Part shown: piece after piece, positions 15,602 to 25,789 of the stretch
How positions within the stretch are numbered: position 1 is the stretch's first letter
Layout: each line of letters starts with the position of its first letter
Assembly (NCBI GenBank): GCA_903861005.1
Contig: CAIOSP010000001.1
Span: 1 to 64,000, forward strand
Reading direction: 5' to 3'
DNA from: an uncultured Pseudomonadota bacterium
GTDB taxonomy: Bacteria; Myxococcota_A; UBA796; GCA-2862545
Length of the DNA stretch: 64,000 nt
Translations under genes and position numbers: made by a program
The notes under the pieces: model-generated
Told to the model about the DNA's origin: nothing
Databases searched by the model: none
What the model saw: the letters and a program-made list of their open reading frames with translations, nothing else

Positions 15602-16177
15602 TTACTGGCGCGCTATCGCGGCCGCGGCGGCGTCGAGGATGGCGCGCAAGATGTCCGGCGGGATGGGCTTGCGGAACACGTCGAGCACGCCGATCTCAGC
15701 GAGGGCGTCGACGCGCTCCTGGGTCAGCCGCCCGCTGAGCACGACGAACCGAGTGCGCTGGAGCGACGCGACCTTGCGCGCGCGACGCACGACCTCGATC
15801 CCGTCCAGGCCCGGCATCTCGATGTCGACGAACGCGACGTGCGGCCGCGCCGAGCCGAGCACCAGCCCTGCCATCAGGCCGTCGGAGGCCAGGTGGATGG
15901 ACGCCGTGGGCGCGAACATGCCGACGAGACGCGCGAGCGCCGCCGCCTGACTTGCGTCGTCCTCGATGATCGCGACGTGCAGCTCGTCTTCAACGGGGAC
16001 CAGCGGGTTCTCATGACCCTCGGACTGCGTCGGCAGCGCCGACTCGTCTACGCGCCAGTGCCCGCCCGGCGACCGTACGCCCTTGAGCTCACCGTTCACC
16101 AACCACCGCAGCATCGTGCGTGGCGTCACGCCACACCGTCTCGCTGCTTCGGTTGTGGTCAGGAGCGCCAAGCTCAC
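15602..16177 (-). CDS. HTH (MerR/excisionase-type)-receiver fusion regulator
   Basis: This encodes 191 residues. Residues 5-48 form a helix-turn-helix of the MerR/excisionase class (TTTEAARRCGVTPRTMLRW...SPGGHWRV). After a linker comes a receiver (67-188) with IIEDDA, phospho-acceptor Asp118 in 'FVDIEMPGLDG', VLSG and FRKPI. The DNA-binding domain is N-terminal, the reverse of most response regulators. GTG 16177 starts the frame; no strong ribosome-binding site is seen. It lies between the sigma-factor gene and the hybrid kinase, both on the same strand, so it is a likely transcriptional output of that kinase. Confidence 0.88.
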   Translation of the reverse strand: MSLALLTTTEAARRCGVTPRTMLRWLVNGELKGVRSPGGHWRVDESALPTQSEGHENPLVPVEDELHVAIIEDDASQAAALARLVGMFAPTASIHLASDGLMAGLVLGSARPHVAFVDIEMPGLDGIEVVRRARKVASLQRTRFVVLSGRLTQERVDALAEIGVLDVFRKPIPPDILRAILDAAAAAIARQ

Positions 16178-16336
16178 CCCGGTCAGACATTTCTACGCGG
16201 TTGGGCAGATAGCCTGGGCCCGAGTACCGGCCCAACGCCCATCCGGCAATGTGGTGACCGCGGGATGACACCATCCGTTACCGGAGTGCTCGGTGGAGAT
16301 TTCCCCGGGGGCGGAGCAAGTCCCCCAACGCGGGTC

Positions 16337-16349
16337 GCCCCAAAGGGGC
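16337..16349 (-). terminator. Short GC hairpin after the sigma-factor gene
   Basis: GCCCC-AAA-GGGGC forms a five-pair hairpin 20 bases beyond the sigma-factor stop. No T tract follows on the minus strand, so it may only pause transcription or protect the 3' end. Confidence 0.3.
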
Positions 16350-16368
16350 TGGCCGCCGGTAGGTCGGG

Positions 16369-17247
16369 TCAGACCGAAGCGTAGCGCTGCAGACGGAAGG
16401 CCAGGCGCTCGACGCCACGGCAGCGGAGCTGGTACGCGCGCGACAGCGCCACACCCAGGACCTCGCCGATGCGCTCGAGCGAGGCGTTCTCGAAGTAGTA
16501 CATGCGGACCGCGAGGGCCTCGCGCTCGGGAAGGCAGCGCAGCGCCGACTCCACGTCCGCGCTCAGCTCCCGATTGGCGATGCGCTCGAGGATGTCCTCG
16601 TCGTTCGCCAGGGTGGACTCGATGGTGGCGTTGCCGTCGGCGCCCAGGGGGGTCTCCATCGACACGACCGGCACCGCATGCGCGTTGGCCTGCATCCGGT
16701 GCATGGTGTCGACCGAGACGGCCAGGACGCTCGCCATGTCCGAGACCGTGGGGGCGTGGCCCAGGTCCATCGCGAGCGACTCGCGGCCCTGACGGAGCAC
16801 GTCGGCGCGGACGCGGACACCGTGGGGGACCCAGTCATCCGAGCGGAGGCTGTCGACCATCGCGCCGCGGATGCGGGAGCGGGCGAAGGCCTCGAAGGGG
16901 ACACCGCGCCCGAGCTCGAAGCGGTCCGCCGACTCGACGAGGCCCAGGGTGCCGGCGCTGATGAGGTCGTCGACCTCGACCGAGGACGGGAGGCGGGTCA
17001 CCAGCCTGCGGGCGATCGCCTGGACCATGCCGTAGTGCTTGGCGATCAGCGCCTGGCGCCAGCCCTCGCGGCCAGACTGGGCGGGGCGCGCCTTGGGCGC
17101 CGCCTCATGGGCGACGGGGCGGTTGGACGACGGCACGCTGCGCCGGTCGGGCGCGACGGTCTGCCGCTGGTTCTGGAGCTGGGCACCCAATGCCGACGGG
17201 GCGTGCATTGCGGATGGGGTGGAGTTCTGGTTGGTGAGGGTGGCCAT
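16369..17247 (-). CDS. Sigma-28 family (FliA/WhiG-type) RNA polymerase sigma factor
   Basis: This encodes 292 residues. After a 60-residue Ser/Thr/Pro-rich N-terminus, region 2 is clear (MVQAIARRLVTRLPSSVEV, DDLISAGTLGLVESADRFE, FEAFARSRIRGAMVDSLRS). Region 3 follows, then region 4 with a helix-turn-helix (LERIGEVLGVALSRAYQLR). The DWVP step after region 2 is typical of FliA/WhiG. The start is ATG 17247 behind AAGGAAGGA; 37 further upstream codons lack a ribosome-binding site. It is paralogous to the sigma factor ahead of the tad operon. It opens the first signalling cluster, and its own promoter spacer contains a palindrome (17351-17364). Confidence 0.9.
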   Translation of the reverse strand: MATLTNQNSTPSAMHAPSALGAQLQNQRQTVAPDRRSVPSSNRPVAHEAAPKARPAQSGREGWRQALIAKHYGMVQAIARRLVTRLPSSVEVDDLISAGTLGLVESADRFELGRGVPFEAFARSRIRGAMVDSLRSDDWVPHGVRVRADVLRQGRESLAMDLGHAPTVSDMASVLAVSVDTMHRMQANAHAVPVVSMETPLGADGNATIESTLANDEDILERIANRELSADVESALRCLPEREALAVRMYYFENASLERIGEVLGVALSRAYQLRCRGVERLAFRLQRYASV

Positions 17248-17342
17248 GGTGTCCTTCCTTGATTTCGTCCCGGTGAGGTCGGGGGTCATCTTGACGGGGC
17301 TTGCTGTTCTCGACAATCTCGACATTTCTGTTTGATGTCCCA

Positions 17343-17371
17343 ACCTTAAATCCGACATTTCGGACAGTCAA
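17343..17371 (-). promoter_or_regulatory. Sigma-70-like promoter with operator-like palindrome in the spacer
   Basis: On the minus strand TTGACT (17371-17366), 17 bases, then TAAGGT (17348-17343). The spacer carries TCCGA-AATG-TCGGA (17364-17351), a perfect palindrome with a 4-base centre. That position is typical of a repressor site. The predicted transcript would have a leader of about 90 bases before ATG 17247. Confidence 0.45.
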
Positions 17372-17533
17372 TCCGATCAGACGAGAATTTAGAGGCCACG
17401 TTCGACTTTTTTGTCGTGATCGCGTCGCCAGCGGTGCGATCTCGGATCGCATTTTTCGAGATCGAGCACCCAGTCGACGGATATTTCGGACATTCTCGGG
17501 TGCCGGCGCGGCGCACGCACCCCAAAACGGAAG

Positions 17534-17563
17534 CCGCCCGGTCCGTGGGAGCGGACCGGGCGG
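17534..17563 (-). terminator. Intrinsic terminator of the TSP3-repeat gene
   Basis: The 11-base arms CCGCCCGGTCC (17534-17544) and GGACCGGGCGG (17553-17563) flank an 8-base loop. On the minus strand the stem is followed by CTTCCGTTTTGGGG. It lies 27 bases past the stop at 17590. Confidence 0.75.
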
Positions 17564-17589
17564 GGCCGGAAGCTGCGAAGGGTCGGCGG

Positions 17590-18945
17590 CTAAGGCTGGA
17601 GCGTCCGCTCGACGACGTTGGACACGTCCGTTCCGGCCGTCCCGGTGTCCGCCCAGGCTGCCTGGAACTGGACGCCGAGCTGGCGCCACAGGAAGCGCGG
17701 CACGAAGATCGGCATCGTGGCGTGGCCCTTGGAGTCGGCGACCCCGCGCGCCACCACCACCGGCCGCACGATGTCCAGACACGCGGCCGACTGTGGCAGG
17801 CAGGGGCCGTCGCCCAGGCCCGACACCGACGCCAGGACGTAGACCCGGGAGCCGGGGAGCGCGTTGCCGACGGTGAACGACATGGTGTGGCTACGGCCCA
17901 CTCGGCTCACGTCGAGGATGAAGTCCTGGTCGTCGCACAGGCCGTCGAAGTCCCGGTCGCCAGAGGCGTCGTCGCCGTCGCACAGGTCGAGCGAGTCACA
18001 CACGCCGTCCCAGTCGCTGTCGTTGTACATGTCCACCGGGCAGGCGTCGGTGTCGTTGCACAGGCCGTCGAAGTCGGCGTCACCGGTGCGGTCGTCGCCC
18101 GCGCAGGCGTCCAGGCAGTCAGGGACCGTGTCCTGGTCGGCGTCGGCCAGATCGTCGTCACCGGGGCAGACGTCGGCCACGTCGCAGACAGAGTCTCCGT
18201 CCGAGTCGCCGGTCACATCGAGCGGGCAGGCGTCGACGTCGTCGCACACCCCGTCGCCGTCCGAGTCGCCGGACGCTGGGTCGCCCGTGCACACCACGAC
18301 GGCGCCGGTGTCTGCCGGGCCACCGGTGTCCGAGGCGGTGTCGGTGACGCTGCCGGCCGAGCCGCCAATCACGTCGGTGTCGGTCGCAGCCACCGCGTCG
18401 GTGTCCGCCGCCGCGACGCCGGTGTCGTCGGTGATGGTGACGTCGCCCCAGTCGTCGTGCACGTCGGTCTCGTATACGCGGCCCGGGTACTGGCCACCGA
18501 GAATGTCCGTGTCAGGGCCCGCGGCGGGTCCGGGGTCGACGAGCGCGTCGGTGTCGGCCGAGCCAGGCACGTCGGTGTCGATCTGGACGAAGATCTCAAG
18601 CTCGGCCGTGTCGCCCGAGTCGACGATCGGGCCATCCACACCGAAGGTGTCCAGCGAGCCCGTGTCCGCCGAGCCCGTGTCCAGCGAGCCCGTGTTCGCC
18701 GAGCCGACGTCGGTCTCGCCGGTGTCGGTCCAGCCGGTGTCGACCACGGTCCCCTCACCGGCGCCCAGGTAGAGGCCGCACTCGAACTCGATGTCGATGA
18801 GCTCGCGACAGGAGGCGTCCGACCCGCACACCAGGTCCATGAACCAAGGCTGGCAGGCGAACGAGTCCGCCGCAGCGAACGCACGGGTGGTGGGAGTGAC
18901 CAGCAACGTGAAGAGCACGGCTCCGACCCATGAGAGCTTGCGCAT
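17590..18945 (-). CDS. Secreted protein with Thr/Asp-rich linker and thrombospondin-3-like calcium repeats
   Basis: This encodes 451 residues. A signal peptide (MRKLSWVGAVLFTLL, cleavage near AFA-AAD) is followed by a short Cys-containing domain. Then comes a long linker of repeating GS(L/A)DTGS and DTD units. About six TSP3-type calcium loops follow (GDSDGDGVCDDVDACP and variants, about 265-360), with the last one broken by 'CDDQDF'. The C-terminal 90 residues are a compact beta-rich domain. TSP3 repeats bind calcium and are typical of secreted deltaproteobacterial proteins. It stands alone with its own terminator. The biological role is unknown. Confidence 0.8.
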   Translation of the reverse strand: MRKLSWVGAVLFTLLVTPTTRAFAAADSFACQPWFMDLVCGSDASCRELIDIEFECGLYLGAGEGTVVDTGWTDTGETDVGSANTGSLDTGSADTGSLDTFGVDGPIVDSGDTAELEIFVQIDTDVPGSADTDALVDPGPAAGPDTDILGGQYPGRVYETDVHDDWGDVTITDDTGVAAADTDAVAATDTDVIGGSAGSVTDTASDTGGPADTGAVVVCTGDPASGDSDGDGVCDDVDACPLDVTGDSDGDSVCDVADVCPGDDDLADADQDTVPDCLDACAGDDRTGDADFDGLCNDTDACPVDMYNDSDWDGVCDSLDLCDGDDASGDRDFDGLCDDQDFILDVSRVGRSHTMSFTVGNALPGSRVYVLASVSGLGDGPCLPQSAACLDIVRPVVVARGVADSKGHATMPIFVPRFLWRQLGVQFQAAWADTGTAGTDVSNVVERTLQP

Positions 18946-19204
18946 AGAATCCTCCGACGAGACCGCAGACCGCGAAATCCGCGCTCCTTGGATGCCTTTG
19001 AGGTCGAAGGACGGCGGCCGCGCCTAGAGCCCGAAGCTCATCACGAATTGTCACGACGGCGGATGCGCCTAGGTTCGACTTCGATTATTTCCCGGTCGAG
19101 GGCAACGGCCCTAAGGTACTCATGCGTCTGAGCGACCCCAACGGCCCCGTTTGCTCTCCAACTCGGGGTCCGTGCATCGATCACCGACTTGCGGGAGGTG
19201 CATC
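18946..19204. other. Divergent promoter region
   Basis: This 259-base gap separates the TSP3-repeat gene (minus) from the RedB-like gene (plus). An AT-richer stretch occurs around 19044-19092. I could not pick a convincing promoter for either gene, and no RNA gene or repeat is evident. Confidence 0.3.
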
Positions 19205-19764
19205 GTGGGAAGATCGCTCTGGATCATGGCGCTGGTCTGCGGTTGGCTCGGCGTCGTCGGCATCGGCTTTGGCGCCATGGTCAACTGGGAGAACACGCCT
19301 GGAGAGCAAGGTTCGCCGCCCGCACGGTGGCCGGAAGCCAGCCGAATCGCCCGCACAGGCCGAGCGACGCTCGTGATCGCCGCGCACGAGCACTGCCCCT
19401 GCACCCTCGCCACCCTGCGTGAGATCTCTAAGGTCCTGCGGCGGAGCCCGGACGCGGACGTCGACGTCTGGGCGGTGATCGACGGTTCGGAGCCGTCCGA
19501 GGTGGCCGACGCCGCGGCCGAGTTCCCGTGGCTTCACGTGCTGCGCGATCGCGACGCCGCGGAGCTGCGCTTGTTCGACGGGCTCACGTCTGGCGAGGTC
19601 AGCCTGTACGGAGCCGACGGCGCGCTGCGTTACCACGGCGGGGTTACCGGCAGCCGAGGCCGCGAGGGCGCCAACCCCGGCGCCGCCGCGCTGCTCTCGG
19701 CGATCCTCAAGCACGACGGGCCGAGGGCCGCGCCGGTCTACGGCTGCGCCATACAAGGAGGCGC

Positions 19765-19768
<4 letters not shown>
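19205..19768 (+). CDS. RedB-like thioredoxin-fold protein
   Basis: This encodes 187 residues, starting at GTG 19205 behind GGGAGGTG. One N-terminal membrane helix (about 3-23) is followed by a periplasmic thioredoxin-like domain. '[19 protein letters not shown]' carries a C-P-C motif where thioredoxins have CxxC, and '[17 protein letters not shown]' matches the later beta-hairpin. Similar proteins are annotated RedB in planctomycetes and deltaproteobacteria, with no firmly known function. The stop overlaps the hybrid-kinase start (ATGA), so it may sense or modify the redox state seen by that kinase; this is inference. Confidence 0.65.
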
Positions 19769-21888
<2,120 letters not shown>

Positions 21889-21898
21889 ACCACGACGA

Positions 21899-21931
21899 GG
21901 GCCGCGTGGCGGTCGTCCCACCACGCGGCCC
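21899..21931. terminator. Bidirectional terminator between convergent genes
   Basis: GGGCCGCGTGG (21899-21909) and CCACGCGGCCC (21921-21931) form an 11-base perfect stem with an 11-base loop. It lies between the hybrid-kinase stop and the stop of the minus-strand secreted-protein gene. No long T run follows on either side. Confidence 0.6.
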
Positions 21932-21964
21932 AGATCTGTCACGCATGCGCCGAAGCGCGCGGCA

Positions 21965-22516
21965 TCAGGACAGCGGCACCCGGAGGAGCGGGCTGTTCTG
22001 GAGCTGCTCCAGGGGTCGGCAGCCCAGGTTCGGGGCGGTCGGGTCGGTCCACCACAGGTTGATCTCCTCCGACGAGGGGATGCGGTCTGCGTCGTAGTCG
22101 CCGGCCGGGTCGAGCACGACCACGCGCAGCAGCTCGGTGGTCGAGGGCCCGTGCGCGCCCGACACCGTCACGAACAGCGAGACGAGGTGGTCGCCAGCGC
22201 TGGCAGGCAGCGCGATGCTGGCCATGGCCGTTCCACCGTCCAACATACGGCCATGCGCCTGCACGTGGTGCTTGCGGTCCGTATCGGTCACCACGGCGAT
22301 GGAGAACTTCGCGTGGTGCGCCGCGTACGGCAGGGAGAGCTTCACGGCGACCGTCGCGCCGGACAGCGCGTAGCGAGGCACGGTGACGCTAAGGGCCGCG
22401 TCATCGTCACCCACGACCGCCGCAGAGGGCGCGGGAGGGGCGTCCTGGGCGGCCAGGGCGGGCGCGCTGGCGAGGACCGCCTGAAGCGCGAAAGCGAGGG
22501 GGATGGTGTGGTTCAT
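21965..22516 (-). CDS. Secreted hypothetical protein
   Basis: This encodes 183 residues from ATG 22516. A signal peptide (MNHTIPLAFALQAVLASAPALAA) is followed by an Ala/Pro linker and a beta-sandwich-like domain ('LSVTVPRYALSGATVAVKLSL', 'HLVSLFVTVSGAHG'). The tail 'DYDADRIPSSEEINLWWTDP' resembles a single TSP3/EF-hand-like calcium loop. It lies just downstream of the tad operon on the same strand but beyond a strong terminator, so it is probably expressed separately. Family not recognised. Confidence 0.6.
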   Translation of the reverse strand: MNHTIPLAFALQAVLASAPALAAQDAPPAPSAAVVGDDDAALSVTVPRYALSGATVAVKLSLPYAAHHAKFSIAVVTDTDRKHHVQAHGRMLDGGTAMASIALPASAGDHLVSLFVTVSGAHGPSTTELLRVVVLDPAGDYDADRIPSSEEINLWWTDPTAPNLGCRPLEQLQNSPLLRVPLS

Positions 22517-22639
22517 GACGTCACTCGGGGGAAAGGGGTCACCCATAGAGGTCGCGTGCCGCCCCCCCGAATTTGAGATCGATCTAGCCCAGTTTCCGCG
22601 ACGCCCACCCTACGCCGCTCTTCGGCAATCCCAACGCAA

Positions 22640-22668
22640 CGAGGCACGCGTCCTGGACGCGTGCCTCG
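22640..22668 (-). terminator. Strong terminator after the tad operon
   Basis: The stem CGAGGCACGCGT / ACGCGTGCCTCG has 12 perfect pairs with a 5-base loop. On the minus strand TTGCGTTGGG follows. It lies 50 bases beyond the last tad gene. The near-perfect symmetry would work in either direction. Confidence 0.75.
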
Positions 22669-22717
22669 CTTCGCTCCACTCGCGGACGGCTGACGCCATC
22701 CACCCGGTCGCGCGGCC

Positions 22718-23167
22718 TTACAGCACCTGCTGCTGCTGGGTGATCGTGGTGAACTCACCGTGAGTGGACGTCGGCAGGCCCGGCACCAGGTTGGTCACCG
22801 GGACGTAAGGCACCTCCACGCGCACGTCGAGGTTCATCCAACCGTCGCGGTCGATCCACTCGGCGGTGACGGTGCAGCCCGTGTCGCAGGGGATGCCTGC
22901 GGCCTCCAGCGCCGCAGACGCCTGGGCGATCGCCATCTCTGCGATCGCCGTGCCGGTCGGGTCCGCGCCTTCGATCGTGCCGGCGCCCGCGCGGGCGGCC
23001 TCACGGGCGACACGGTTCACCAGCTCCACGCGGCCGGTCAGCATGCCAAGCTCAGTGATGCCCATGGTGACGTAGAGGAGGATGGGCATGGTGAGCGAGA
23101 ACTCGACGATGCCGACGCCACGACGCGCGCGACGCATCACGTTCGAGCTGGGGGTCCGGGGGGTCAT
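22718..23167 (-). CDS. tadE: TadE-like pseudopilin
   Basis: This encodes 149 residues. The start 'MTPRTPSSNVMRRARRGVGIVEFSLTMPILL' has the class III prepilin-like layout: a basic leader, Gly, then a hydrophobic helix with a Glu a few residues in (GVGIVEF). TadE-type pseudopilins assist Flp pilus assembly and need processing by a TadV-type peptidase, which is not in this window. ATG 23167 overlaps the upstream stop by four bases. It is the last gene of the tad operon. The two cysteines of 'CDTGC' may form a periplasmic disulfide. Confidence 0.8.
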   Translation of the reverse strand: MTPRTPSSNVMRRARRGVGIVEFSLTMPILLYVTMGITELGMLTGRVELVNRVAREAARAGAGTIEGADPTGTAIAEMAIAQASAALEAAGIPCDTGCTVTAEWIDRDGWMNLDVRVEVPYVPVTNLVPGLPTSTHGEFTTITQQQQVL

Positions 23168-23619
23168 GTGTGCTCCACGTCGGCGGCGTTCTGGCGCTGC
23201 CACTCGAGCCAGGTGGTGTCGACCGCGCTCAGCTCCGTGATCTGCACGTAGACGCCGAGGAGCGGGGTGAACGGCAGCGTCGCGATGCACTCCAGCGTGC
23301 GGGCCGGGGCGATGCCTCGGACGCCCACGCTGACGGTGCATCCTGCGCAGCCGTCGGGGGTCACCGGCGCGAGGTAGTCGATGAGCTTGGCCGTGGCAGC
23401 GTCTTCGACGACAGCAAGGTTCTGGCTGGTCTCGCCCACGTCGAGGAGCGCGCCGGCGCGGCAGGCGATCCCGACGCCAGCGTCGAGGGTGGAGCGCTGG
23501 AAGATGAGCCAACCGTAGTCGATCATCGCCGTGACGAGCGCGAACCAGAGGGGGAAGGTCAGGACGAACTCGAGGACATAGCTGCCCCGGCGAGCGCGTC
23601 TGGAAGTGCGGCGAGTCAT
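23164..23619 (-). CDS. TadE/TadF-like pseudopilin
   Basis: This encodes 151 residues. 'RRARRGSYVLEFVLTFPLWFALV' gives the same leader-Gly-helix-Glu pattern as its neighbours. The periplasmic part has Cys residues including 'GCAGC'. I chose ATG 23619 because GGAG lies five bases upstream; GTG 23625, overlapping the previous stop, is an alternative. The RRARRG box shared by all three pseudopilins suggests a common origin and one processing enzyme. The distinction between TadE and TadF cannot be made from sequence alone. Confidence 0.75.
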   Translation of the reverse strand: MTRRTSRRARRGSYVLEFVLTFPLWFALVTAMIDYGWLIFQRSTLDAGVGIACRAGALLDVGETSQNLAVVEDAATAKLIDYLAPVTPDGCAGCTVSVGVRGIAPARTLECIATLPFTPLLGVYVQITELSAVDTTWLEWQRQNAADVEHT

Positions 23620-23621
23620 GG

Positions 23622-24881
23622 TCACTCCACGACGGCGATCGGAAGCTCGGCGACGATCTCGCGCAAGATTCGCGACGCGTCCGAGGCGCTGCTGGACTGT
23701 ACGGCGTACCCGTCACCCTGGGCGGTGGACGCGAACATCACGTCGTCCGCGTTCAGCGCGACGACCCAGGTGTGGGCTGACCAGCTGCTCCGGAGACGAC
23801 CGGCCGAAGAGATGCTGTCGTTGCGAATGGCGGCGAGCGCGTGGTCCGCGTCGCCGACGAGCTCGGGCCACCGAGTCTCGGAGTAGCTGTCGGCCGTGCG
23901 CTGCGTTCCGGAGGCCGCAGGCACCGCCTCCGGGTTGTGCCCGGTGATCAGCACTACCGCGCGGAAGCGGCTGGTCGCGCTCGAGGCGCTGTAGAGCGCC
24001 TCGGCGTTGCGCAGGCCGACCGACGGATCGGCGCCGGCCTCATCCACGTACGCGCGGGGCATGTCGGGGTAGCAGCCTCCGGCCACGGGAGCGCTGAAGT
24101 CGTCCTCGCTGCCGCCGGTGTTGTAGTTGCACTCCACCGCATCGGTCGCGTCCGTGTCTTCGCCCGCGCGGCTGGCCACGTTCAGCGCGGCCCACTGGGC
24201 GCGCACGGTCGCGGCGTCCGTGGCGTCCGCCAGGCTGGTCCACGGCGTCACCGTCCACGCGTAGCGGCTGTTGTAGACCGTCAGCGAGACTACGTCGCCG
24301 GGCGAAGCCGACGCCGCGAGCTTGTCGAACGCGGCGACCATGCCGTCACGGGCCGCGATGAAGTCAGCCTGGGTCCAGCTCGGCGAGACGTCGAGGACGA
24401 ACGCGACCTGGGCGCTGCGGGATGCGGCGACCGAGTGGCAGGACACGTCAAAGGTCGTGTAGCCGATGATCTTGGAGAAGAGATAGTCGACCGCCGAGCC
24501 GTCCGTCCGACCGACCTGCATCGACACCGCGTTGGGGTGCGAGCCGCCCTCCGTGAAGACCGGGACAGCCTGGGTGTCATCCCAAGAGCCAAACTGCATG
24601 TCGAGGACGTCGGGGGTCACGCCGGCGACGCCGTTCGTCGCGACCAGGGTCTGGGCGGCCGAGGCGGCGGCGTCCACATCGCCGCTGCGGCGGAGGGTGA
24701 CCAGCGCGGCGTGCGCCGCGGCGTCGGCCACACCCTGGGCCTGGCCCTGGGACATCAGACGGTAGGGGATGTCAATGGCGAAGGCGCCGAGCCCGAGGGC
24801 CACCGTGACCGCCGCTGCGAGCAGCATCACGTAGTTGCCGCGACGCGCCCGACGCGCCGGGGCGGCCAGTACCGGTTTCAT
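23622..24881 (-). CDS. tadG: TadG-like pseudopilin with VWA-type domain
   Basis: This encodes 419 residues. 'RRARRGNYVMLLAAAVTVALGLGAFAID' is the TadG-type N-terminus (Gly-Asn instead of the Glu-bearing TadE form). 'AQVAFVLDVSPSWTQADF' begins a von Willebrand A-like domain (about 150-400); its MIDAS DxSxS is altered to DVSPS. TadG proteins link the Flp pilus base to the outer membrane or regulate it. ATG 24881 overlaps the tadC stop by four bases. Several late cysteines (CNY, GGCYPD) may form disulfides. Confidence 0.8.
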   Translation of the reverse strand: MKPVLAAPARRARRGNYVMLLAAAVTVALGLGAFAIDIPYRLMSQGQAQGVADAAAHAALVTLRRSGDVDAAASAAQTLVATNGVAGVTPDVLDMQFGSWDDTQAVPVFTEGGSHPNAVSMQVGRTDGSAVDYLFSKIIGYTTFDVSCHSVAASRSAQVAFVLDVSPSWTQADFIAARDGMVAAFDKLAASASPGDVVSLTVYNSRYAWTVTPWTSLADATDAATVRAQWAALNVASRAGEDTDATDAVECNYNTGGSEDDFSAPVAGGCYPDMPRAYVDEAGADPSVGLRNAEALYSASSATSRFRAVVLITGHNPEAVPAASGTQRTADSYSETRWPELVGDADHALAAIRNDSISSAGRLRSSWSAHTWVVALNADDVMFASTAQGDGYAVQSSSASDASRILREIVAELPIAVVE

Positions 24882-25789
24882 CGCGTCCCCCAGTGGGCGT
24901 GCGGGGCAACCCAGGCGCCGAGATGCACGACGCTCGGGCCGAGCAGCACGACGAACAGGGCGGGGAGAATGAAGGCGACCATGGTGATGGTCAGGGCCGG
25001 TGACGCCTTGGCGGCGCGCTTCTCGGCGTAGATGGTGCGGCGGGTGCGGGTCATCTGCGCGTGGCCGCGGAGCGAGTCCGCGACGCCTGCGCCGAAGCGG
25101 TCGACCGAGCCGAGCAGGTTGACCAGCGAGTTGATCTCGGCGACGCCGGTCCGACGGACCAGGTGTCGGAAGCTCTCCTGACGCGGGATGCCAGCGGAGA
25201 GCTCGGCATGCACGGTCTGGATCTCGAAGGCCAGCTCAGGGGCGACGGTCTGCAGCTCGCGAGCGACATGCTCGAGCGCGACCTGGATGCCCAAGCCCGC
25301 GTCCAGACACATCACCAACATGTCCAGCATGTTGGGCACCGCGCGACGGATGCGGCGCTGACGCTGGGTGCGCATCGTGCTCACGACCAGCGCCGGGATG
25401 CCGTAGCCCACCGCCGCCGCCGTCAGGCCGACGATCGCGAGACCGACGTTGCTGCTGGGGCGAAGAAAGAACCACGCGAGCACCGGCAGGCTGATGGTCA
25501 TCGCGCCGCGGATGGCGAACCACTGGGCAAGCGCCGCGCGACCACGGAAGCCGGCCTGGGTCAGGCGATGCTGCGACTGCAGCAGGACCTCGCGCTCGCT
25601 CGGCGCCGTCACCGACGCGAGCAGGCGGACCATCGGGGTGGTCGAAGCGGGCCGCAGCACCGCGGACGGGGCCACGTCCTTGCCGAGGATCGTCTTGCGC
25701 TCGGTCGCATACCACAGGGTCGCAAAAACGGTCAGCGCGCCGGCGAAGGTGCCACCACCCACGAGCAGCGCGAGGAATGAGATGTTCAC
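24878..25789 (-). CDS. tadC: TadC-like inner-membrane platform protein
   Basis: This encodes 303 residues of the type II secretion F domain family. Together with TadB it forms the inner-membrane platform driven by the TadA ATPase. Membrane helices lie near 5-25, 95-115, 118-138 and 270-295. The F-domain core is 'MLDMLVMCLDAGLGIQVALEHVA'. The start is GTG 25789, which overlaps the tadB stop (GTGA); a longer frame upstream has no ribosome-binding site. The operon position directly after tadB is canonical. Confidence 0.87.
   Translation of the reverse strand: MNISFLALLVGGGTFAGALTVFATLWYATERKTILGKDVAPSAVLRPASTTPMVRLLASVTAPSEREVLLQSQHRLTQAGFRGRAALAQWFAIRGAMTISLPVLAWFFLRPSSNVGLAIVGLTAAAVGYGIPALVVSTMRTQRQRRIRRAVPNMLDMLVMCLDAGLGIQVALEHVARELQTVAPELAFEIQTVHAELSAGIPRQESFRHLVRRTGVAEINSLVNLLGSVDRFGAGVADSLRGHAQMTRTRRTIYAEKRAAKASPALTITMVAFILPALFVVLLGPSVVHLGAWVAPHAHWGTR

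Larger units (their letters stand above)
17248..17589. other. 342-base regulatory gap upstream of the sigma-factor gene
   Basis: There is no gene here. It holds the terminator of the TSP3-repeat gene (17534-17563), a sigma-70-like promoter for the sigma-factor gene (17343-17371) and a perfect TCCGA-CATT-TCGGA palindrome inside its spacer. The 10-mer ATTTCGGACA occurs twice (17357-17366 and 17483-17492). The middle part is AT-richer than its surroundings. No RNA gene is recognised. Confidence 0.6.

Noticed and set aside
18301-18800. Tandem repeats in the TSP3-repeat gene resembling a repeat array
   Set aside because: The repeats are in frame and encode Asp/Thr/Gly units of a linker. Spacers are not unique, so this is not a CRISPR array.
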